Source: Tubulanus polymorphus (taxonomy: Eukaryota > Nemertea > Palaeonemertea > Tubulaniformes > Tubulanidae). From it: a stretch of 64,000 bases of DNA. The stretch covers positions 2,822,072 to 2,886,071 of the forward strand of contig NC_134034.1 in the NCBI RefSeq assembly GCF_964204645.1, in the 5' to 3' direction. How positions within the stretch are numbered: the first letter of the stretch is position 1; each line of letters opens with the position of its first letter. Shown one piece after another: positions 62,686 through 64,000 of the stretch. Under the pieces are notes generated by a model that saw only the letters and a list, made by a program, of their open reading frames with translations, searched no databases and was not told the DNA's origin. Both the position numbers and the translations under genes were made by a program.

Positions 62686-63101
62686 GCACTTCAACGGCGT
62701 AACCATGGCGATAACTGCCGTTTCGAATATTCGAAATTTGCACTTTGAAATCGCCAGTGGTCAGAAATTGTTCTTGGAGTGAAAATTATCAAGAACGGCA
62801 AATCAGGCTGCGATTGAATAGCTCGGAGAATCACAATTGCGGTTGAATTCTTTTCTTAGAATTTTTGGGCCATTTTCAAAATCTTCCAGACCGTTGTTTC
62901 GGCTTCTCCTGAGGTTTTTTTCGTGTCAACACTTTAATCGAAGAAGAAAATTATGTTATTTTCATCGAAAACGAGACATTTGAAAAATTGAAATGATATT
63001 TTTAGATTCCGACGTTAACGACAACCGAGAAATGTTAAACGCTCAGGCCTTGAATCGGCCGAACAATGAACAATCAATCTTCTCAGTCGAAGTGAAAAAA
63101 G
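29837..63101 (+). CDS. PTPRN-like: IA-2/phogrin-like receptor-type tyrosine phosphatase N (luminal part, 3' end outside window)
   Basis: Seven coding exons, all joined in phase 1: 29837-29945, 32319-32366, 43784-44794, 47002-47076, 58810-58899, 60428-60631 and 63006-63101, giving 544 residues so far. A signal peptide is followed by the RESP18-homology signature CNFSDVCKESEVCID plus DDLFGNCQ, which aligns with the C..(F)..C..EVCIQDGLFGQC start of vertebrate PTPRN. A following helical region has a conserved Leu pattern. The rest is acidic and low in complexity, with a poly-Asp run and amphipathic segments (ELEVLHKYLTAM, DAKLLSDLLN, NIEKMTQYVMTLL). Known members are dense-core secretory vesicle membrane proteins with an inactive phosphatase domain that control hormone and neuropeptide release. 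The membrane-proximal ectodomain, transmembrane helix and phosphatase domain should follow to the right. Confidence 0.88.
30112..30485. repeat. 39-bp minisatellite, family A, intron 1
   Basis: About nine degenerate units of CCAGTTCCACAGTTGTGTGG + GTTTAATTTGACTCTGGAT. The same family recurs at 32430-32715, 32960-33455 and 50085-51650, and as single units near 1935-2000 and 8220-8300. Confidence 0.9.
31367..31775. mobile_element. hAT-like MITE, copy 1
   Basis: Starts CAGGGTCCCTACGACTCC. Sister copies at ~40395-41330 and ~45815-46240 share the body (AAAACTCCTTCTAAAT, ACTACGCCTAAATCGG, ACAGTACCGATTTAGGAG). The third keeps the opposite terminus TAGGGACCCTG, the complement of the start. No coding sequence. 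Confidence 0.65.
31840..32070. mobile_element. Foldback element
   Basis: Inverted arms: GATACCTTGTTTCTCCGC at ~31861 and GCGGAGAAACAAGGTATC at ~32024, with GAGGCTAAA / TTTAGCCTA outside. A related half (TTGATACCTTGTTTTTC on the minus strand, with the GACCCAGCCGCCTATCTACC block) lies at 43170-43260. Confidence 0.7.
32319..32366 (+). CDS. PTPRN-like: IA-2-like exon 2: first RESP18-domain cysteines
   Basis: A 48-base exon between CTATTTCGCAG and GTAAGT encodes CNFSDVCKESEVCID, with three cysteines spaced as in vertebrate IA-2 (Cys-x5-Cys-x4-Cys). Too short for ordinary gene finders. Confidence 0.85.
32430..32715. repeat. 39-bp minisatellite, family A, start of intron 2
   Basis: About seven units of the CCAGTTCCACAGTTGTGTGG family, beginning ~65 bp after exon 2. 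Confidence 0.9.
32960..33455. repeat. 39-bp minisatellite, family A, second intron 2 array
   Basis: About twelve units (GACTGTGGATCCAGTTCCAC...), with an inner duplication of a block containing GGATCCAGTTTCAGTTGTG (33081-33105 and 33235-33260). Confidence 0.9.
33456..33995. other. Intron, no feature recognised
   Basis: GC-richer sequence with CpG-rich stretches and a GTCGTCGTCGTTGTCGTCGT tract near 33631. No splice-flanked coding segment that I can support. Confidence 0.4.
34000..34740. repeat. 41-bp and 35-bp minisatellites, family B, intron 2
   Basis: 34000-34440: about ten 41-bp units (TGATTGTCTGGGACAGTCTC + TGAAAATGGTTTACTGTCCCC). 34450-34735: about eight 35-bp units with a shortened second half (TGTTGTAAATGGTCGTC). 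The 41-bp family recurs at 51870-52765. Confidence 0.92.
34741..35054. other. Intron, no gene
   Basis: Contains a short (GAT)n-like tract (34847-34875) and a small hairpin (CATCGGTGCGTCGAGCACCGATG). Nothing else recognised. Confidence 0.45.
35055..35800. repeat. 23-bp minisatellite with a 230-bp higher-order period
   Basis: Units of CCTGTTTACGTGGACATTTT + TGT. A block of ten units repeats as a whole with a 230-bp offset (35132 against 35362; 35186 against 35416). Long frames through it on both strands are repeat artefacts. Confidence 0.93.
35801..36180. other. Intron, no feature recognised
   Basis: AT-rich sequence between two arrays; no coding or repeat signal. Confidence 0.45.
36181..37910. 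repeat. 109-bp satellite-like tandem array, family C
   Basis: About sixteen units of 109 bp (GAAGCACTGAACACATGTGA, then AGTGTGGACGATCAGTTTTT and TGTTTGTAGTTCATTTTCAA). Neighbouring unit types recur in sets, suggesting multi-unit duplication. Many units contain the palindrome CACATGTG. A smaller array is at 57105-57530. The 68-residue frames seen on the minus strand repeat with the unit and are not genes. Confidence 0.95.
38155..38250. repeat. Trinucleotide-rich tract
   Basis: TTATTATTATTG, then CTCCTCCTCCTTGTCCTCCT and CTGCTGCTGCTGATGCTGCT runs. Simple sequence in intron 2. Confidence 0.85.
38420..38940. repeat. 40-bp minisatellite, family D
   Basis: About thirteen units of GAACCCTGCAGGGGCTGGTT + TTATAGACCAGTTTTAACTT. 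The inner CTGGTTTTATAGACCAG is a near-palindrome. Single related units occur at 39780-39820 and form the arms of the inverted repeat at 49376-49488. Confidence 0.93.
38941..40390. other. Intron with a (TAA)n tract, no gene
   Basis: A (AAT)n microsatellite at 39392-39442 leads into CTTTATTTAGATTG, which resembles the tail of a LINE. The rest has no supported feature. Confidence 0.5.
40702..40989. mobile_element. piggyBac-type MITE, TTAA-flanked, copy 1
   Basis: TTAA at 40698-40701 and 40990-40993. Termini CCCGTTCAGTGC and GCACTGAAAGGG (left end with one mismatch). The interior has two palindromic ACACCGCAGTGCGGTGT blocks. TTAA duplication and CCC...GGG ends are the piggyBac signature. 288 bp, non-coding. 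Confidence 0.85.
41035..41230. repeat. 41-bp tandem array derived from the hAT-like MITE
   Basis: About five units of GAGGAGTCTACTGTAGATTG + AGATTGAAAGTGATTTCA. The single-copy form (GGAGTCTATAGTAAGTAGG...) sits at the same place in the MITE at 31367. Confidence 0.8.
41671..41954. mobile_element. piggyBac-type MITE, copy 2 (inverted relative to copy 1)
   Basis: TTAA at 41667-41670 and 41955-41958. Ends CCCTTTCAGTGC and GCACTGAAAGGG are perfect inverted repeats. Interior as copy 1, reversed. Confidence 0.88.
42021..42220. mobile_element. piggyBac-type MITE, copy 3, internally deleted
   Basis: Left end TCCTTTCAGTGC (no TTAA left), right end GCACTGAAAGGG + TTAA. About 85 bp shorter than copy 2 through loss of the middle. 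Confidence 0.78.
42810..43165. mobile_element. Foldback MITE with 39-bp perfect inverted ends
   Basis: GCCTAGCGCACATCGACACT... at 42810 is matched as an exact 39-base reverse complement ending at 43165. Subterminal CAACTGGTTG/CAGTTGC-type repeats recur inside. TAAT borders both sides, but the target duplication is unclear. No coding sequence. Confidence 0.82.
43261..43783. other. End of intron 2, no gene
   Basis: AT-rich. Two similar stretches (CGGCCACATTTCCAGGAGAG and CGGCCACATTTCGAGCAGAG) form a degenerate ~120-bp duplication. The acceptor of exon 3 closes it. Confidence 0.45.
43784..44794 (+). CDS. PTPRN-like: IA-2-like exon 3: RESP18 domain and acidic luminal region
   Basis: 337 codons between TCTTTTTGCAG and GTGAGT. 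It begins DDLFGNCQDKY and continues with the helical RESP18 region (LETLQLLETDLQRLIDAGYD). A (GAT)n tract at ~44089-44120 encodes eleven or so Asp residues. Dibasic sites (DKRLSD, SRRVFN) may be processed. A Leu-rich helix DLKELEVLHKYLTAM and a glycosylation site NAT follow. GC-rich codon use contrasts with the AT-rich introns, supporting real coding. Confidence 0.92.
44900..44945. mobile_element. Fragment of piggyBac-type MITE
   Basis: CCCCTTTCAGTGCATGTGCA resembles the terminus of the copy at 46454. The rest of the element is absent. Confidence 0.5.
45060..45390. repeat. About 175-bp tandem duplication in intron 3
   Basis: GAATTCCTGATAGATA ... AAGATTTGGACCTATGCTGA ... CCTATTCTTATATC occurs twice (about 45078 and 45249), followed in each by CCAATAGRTGGCGAACTAGTC. 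Confidence 0.8.
45815..46240. mobile_element. hAT-like MITE, copy 3
   Basis: GGGACCCTTCGACTCCTCGA at the left and CATAGGGACCCTG at the right. It keeps the uninterrupted CTGAATTAATGG site that is occupied in copy 2. Confidence 0.68.
46145..46400. repeat. About 60-bp tandem array made from the MITE's right end
   Basis: Four units of CTTATATCCATGAATGACTG + ATCTGTAGGGACCCTGTTAAAA. The first unit is the terminus of the MITE itself. Confidence 0.8.
46454..46920. mobile_element. Two piggyBac-type MITE copies head to head
   Basis: Left end CCCTTTCAGTGCATG. The standard interior runs to ~46715 and then repeats in reverse to a degenerate right end (GCACTGAGAGG). Palindromic ACCACAGTGCGGTGT-like blocks occur throughout. 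Confidence 0.7.
47002..47076 (+). CDS. PTPRN-like: IA-2-like exon 4
   Basis: 75 bases, phase 1 at both ends, between TTTATTTAG and GTACGT. It encodes the acidic stretch DSDYDLSKSDVLPIDQIYDE. Being symmetric, it can be skipped without a frameshift. Confidence 0.8.
47077..47689. other. Intron 4 start, no gene
   Basis: No repeat or coding signal that I can support. Confidence 0.4.
47690..47878. repeat. 19-bp minisatellite
   Basis: About ten near-perfect units of TTCCAACTGTATCGGCATA. Because 19 is not a multiple of three, all frames are open across it; these are artefacts. Confidence 0.95.
48005..49020. repeat. 26-bp minisatellite with variant units
   Basis: About forty units of GGGGCTAGTCTGATAGTGCT + GGTATA, mixed with a shorter type GACAGCTGGTAGAGTTACCA. 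Unit order repeats in blocks. Confidence 0.95.
49376..49488. repeat. Inverted repeat related to minisatellite family D
   Basis: GGCCGGTTTTATAGACCGGT at the left is answered by ACCAGTCTATAAAACAGGGC at the right, with AACCTTTA inside each arm. The arms match the core of the 40-bp array at 38420-38940. Confidence 0.75.
49580..49915. repeat. 51-bp minisatellite
   Basis: About six units of TAGCCCGGTTTTATTGTAAG + TCTTTACCATAGAGTTGGACCATAATGGGCT, degenerate at both ends. Confidence 0.88.
50085..51650. repeat. 39-bp minisatellite, family A, largest array
   Basis: About forty units of GATTCAGAGACAAATTAAAC + CCACACAACTGTGGAACTG, in the reverse orientation to the arrays at 30-33 kb. Variants (AATAATGCAACTG, CGCAATGCAACTG) recur in ordered blocks, e.g. 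~50590-50810 and ~50830-51050. Since 39 is divisible by three, frames of more than 330 codons stay open on both strands without being genes. Confidence 0.95.
51870..52765. repeat. 41-bp minisatellite, family B, second locus
   Basis: About twenty-one units of TGATTGTCAGGAACAGTCTC + TGAAAATGGTTTACTGTTCCC, the same family and orientation as 34000-34440. Confidence 0.95.
52766..53085. other. Intron, no feature recognised
   Basis: Unique sequence between two arrays. Confidence 0.4.
53086..53535. repeat. About 77-bp minisatellite, family E
   Basis: About six units of CTACTGCACACTAGCGACAC, then CTGGTGGATCCTCACTTGCC and ACAAGTGGAATCC. The same family appears in the opposite orientation at 63725-64000. 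Confidence 0.9.
53536..54235. other. Intron, no gene
   Basis: CCCTTTAGCACTCAGAAATT at 53875 after TTAA resembles a diverged piggyBac-type terminus. Otherwise nothing recognised. Confidence 0.4.
54260..54425. repeat. About 34-bp minisatellite
   Basis: Four to five units of GAGTAATAGGCAGGGTGGAT + GTGAGTGGCTTGAG. Confidence 0.8.
54727..54782. repeat. (TC)n microsatellite
   Basis: About 27 uninterrupted CT dinucleotides. Confidence 0.98.
55170..56665. repeat. 78-bp minisatellite derived from a tRNA-type SINE head
   Basis: About nineteen units: GGTTCAAATCCCTGCTGAGG + GAGGATGTGTCTACTAGGAC and so on. Each contains a B-box-like GGTTCAAATCC and matches, over about 60 bp, the SINE head at 15770-15845 (CAGGGGTTCGTGCCGTGGCT..., CATCAGGTTCGAGTC). 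Frames of over 200 codons across it reflect the 26-codon unit length. Confidence 0.93.
56666..57104. other. Intron; degenerate SINE-like flank, no gene
   Basis: 56700-56790 repeats a diverged B-box (GGTTTGAATCCCT). The rest is unremarkable. Confidence 0.45.
57105..57530. repeat. 109-bp tandem array, family C, second locus
   Basis: About four units (GAAGTGTGGACGATCAGTTT...), same orientation as 36181-37910, 20 kb away. Confidence 0.93.
57895..58480. repeat. About 194-bp tandem repeat x 3
   Basis: GTGTTTTCAGTTTGGTGA starts at ~57898, 58092 and 58287. Units share CAACTTTTCCTCCTTCCAAA. The third unit is more diverged. Confidence 0.9.
58810..58899 (+). CDS. PTPRN-like: IA-2-like exon 5
   Basis: 90 bases between CTCGCGCAG and GTAAGT, phase 1 at both ends. 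It encodes an acidic start and the helix MAELRKTMTPEDAKLLSDLL, which resembles the LTPEQLSTLLTLLQLL segment of vertebrate IA-2. Confidence 0.82.
59045..59338. mobile_element. piggyBac-type MITE, copy 5
   Basis: Right end CACTGAAAGGG + TTAA (59339-59342). Left end CCTTCCAGTGCATATGCACT is degenerate. The interior contains the usual ACACCGCATCATAGTGTATT-type palindromes. It starts ~145 bp after exon 5. Confidence 0.8.
59343..59835. repeat. 51-bp minisatellite
   Basis: About nine units of GGTGGGTGCGTGCTGGAGTA + GCGTGTATCGTTGCTATACAGGTATCTAGCC. Confidence 0.93.
60125..60395. repeat. Degenerate ~60-bp tandem repeat before exon 6
   Basis: GTGGATGGCTCCGAGAATAT recurs four to five times with drift. 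Confidence 0.65.
60428..60631 (+). CDS. PTPRN-like: IA-2-like exon 6
   Basis: 204 bases between AAATTTCAG and a weaker GTATAT donor, phase 1 at both ends. It encodes the helix LSDDNIEKMTQYVMTLLDD, then a Lys/Glu-rich linker with a second short Asp run. Confidence 0.82.
60690..61000. mobile_element. SINE head-core element, second copy
   Basis: The minus strand shows the tRNA-like head (A-box-like TGGCTGAGTG, B-box GGTTCGAATCC at 60735-60745), then the core with CACCAATCAGATTGCTCGTT and ACGGGATTTCTGATTGGCTA shared with 15495-15860, and a decayed second head near 60965-60990. Confidence 0.68.
61001..63005. other. Intron 6, mostly featureless
   Basis: A (TA)n microsatellite at 62647-62684. At 61300-61640 there are many short ACTC.../...GAGTT complementary stretches (TTTAGCGAGTTGG, CTCGCGAGTTC). 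A GACTGGTCTTAAGTTGTTAG block at 62219 relates to the repeat at 28730. No coding segment seen. Confidence 0.5.
63006..63101 (+). CDS. PTPRN-like: IA-2-like exon 7
   Basis: 96 bases between ATTTTTAG and GTATGA, phase 1 at both ends. It encodes DSDVNDNREMLNAQALNRPN and ends FSVEVKK. This is the last coding exon seen before the window edge. Confidence 0.8.
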
Positions 63102-63204
63102 GTATGAAGAAAAAACCTTATTCGAAAAAAAGTTGGTTTTATCTCCGGGGGTGGGGGAGTCCTTGGGGGGCCTGTACATCCCGGGATCCAGTTTCACAAA
63201 GCTA

Positions 63205-63440
63205 GAATAATTCAACTGCTGTTAAAACTCATCATCATGATTTTACTGAATCGTTGAAGTCATCGAGAATGAGAAGGTTGTCATTAGTAACTAATCGTAA
63301 TTTTACTGAGTCATTGAAGTCTTGTTCAATCATAATTTTACTGAATTGTTGAACTCATTGTAAACGAGAAGGCCTCGTTGGCAACTGATCATAATTTTAC
63401 TGAATGAAAGAAGTCCACGGGGAATGAGGAGGTCATGATT
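63205..63440. repeat. About 60-bp tandem repeat
   Basis: Three to four degenerate units of ATCATAATTTTACTGAAT...GAAGTC...GAGAAGG. Confidence 0.75.
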
Positions 63441-63724
63441 TACCATAGCTTTCATGTGAATGATGGAAAGGTCTTGCTGGGTGTTTTGTGAAACTGTGGT
63501 CTCAGGGTTGATGTGACGATGATATGACATAGTTTTACAAACCCTAATTACTGTTGTGCAAGTATGTATCATGTGTCTTGTAACCACCGCCCCCCCTCCC
63601 TCCCGCACTCTGATTGTTGTGTTTGATTACTATTCAGGAAATAAGTTATTTCCCACCTATAACTCTGTGACGTATGTTTGCAAGATATAGAATGTCAATG
63701 AGTGCTCTGCGATCTACTGTGGTA

Positions 63725-64000
63725 ATTGAAGTTACCATTTATGGCAACTGAGGATCCATCAGGATGACGCCACCTGAGGTGACTGTAGAGTATTAAACTC
63801 GTGGCAATTGGTGATCCACCAGATGGCACTAGTGTACAGTAGGACATCAACTACTGTGGCAATGGAGGATTCCACTCGTGGCGAGTGATGATCCACCAGA
63901 TGGCACTAGTGTACAGTGGGACATCAACTACTGTGGCAATGGAGGATTCCACTCGTGGCGAGTGATGATCCACCAGATGGCACTAGTGTACAGTAGGACA
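63725..64000. repeat. About 77-bp minisatellite, family E, inverted, runs off the window
   Basis: Units of GTGGCAATGGAGGATTCCAC, then TCGTGGCGAGTGATGATCCA and CCAGATGGCACTAGTG. The reverse complement matches 53086-53535. Confidence 0.9.

Overview
This window is nuclear DNA of an invertebrate animal. Genes are split by GT-AG introns, most of the sequence is intron or intergenic, and it is packed with eukaryotic transposons (a non-LTR LINE, Penelope-like elements with a GIY-YIG domain, TTAA-flanked MITEs, tRNA-derived SINEs) and minisatellites. A Toll-like receptor and an IA-2/phogrin (PTPRN-type) gene point to a bilaterian. I cannot name the phylum; a marine lophotrochozoan would fit, but that is inference.

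Layout. 40-1270: an element with long inverted terminal repeats, each end being itself a palindrome, around a small broken AT-rich coding region. 1.3-15.4 kb: a tandem family of tiny secreted cysteine-rich peptide genes. Each complete copy has a TATA box, a short non-coding exon, a signal-peptide exon and a mature-peptide exon. Copies 1, 3 and 4 look complete, copy 2 is an orphan last exon, and copy 5 is degenerate. Most of the cluster (5.07-14.77 kb) is a segmental duplication with a period of 3.7-3.9 kb. The cysteine layout recalls sea-anemone-type channel toxins and defensin-like peptides; function is not proven.

15.4-23 kb: a SINE pair, then a minus-strand LINE (endonuclease + reverse transcriptase) interrupted by two Penelope-like insertions with target-site duplications. 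The larger one is a head-to-head inverted duplication around a perfect 56-bp palindrome. 24.5-27.5 kb: a two-exon Toll-like receptor gene on the minus strand.

29.8 kb to the right edge: the first seven coding exons (544 residues, signal peptide plus most of the luminal region) of a PTPRN/IA-2-like dense-core-vesicle protein on the plus strand. Every intron is phase 1. The transmembrane and phosphatase-like regions must lie beyond the window. Its introns hold more than fifteen minisatellite arrays and several MITEs. Several array families recur at sites 6-20 kb or more apart, and three arrays can be traced to a SINE or MITE they arose from.

The three gene systems (peptide cluster, Toll-like receptor, IA-2-like protein) are neighbours, and nothing in the sequence shows that they work together. 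The most notable items are the cysteine-rich peptide cluster, the palindrome-ended element at the left edge, the inverted Penelope duplication inside the LINE, and the SINE/MITE-to-minisatellite conversions.
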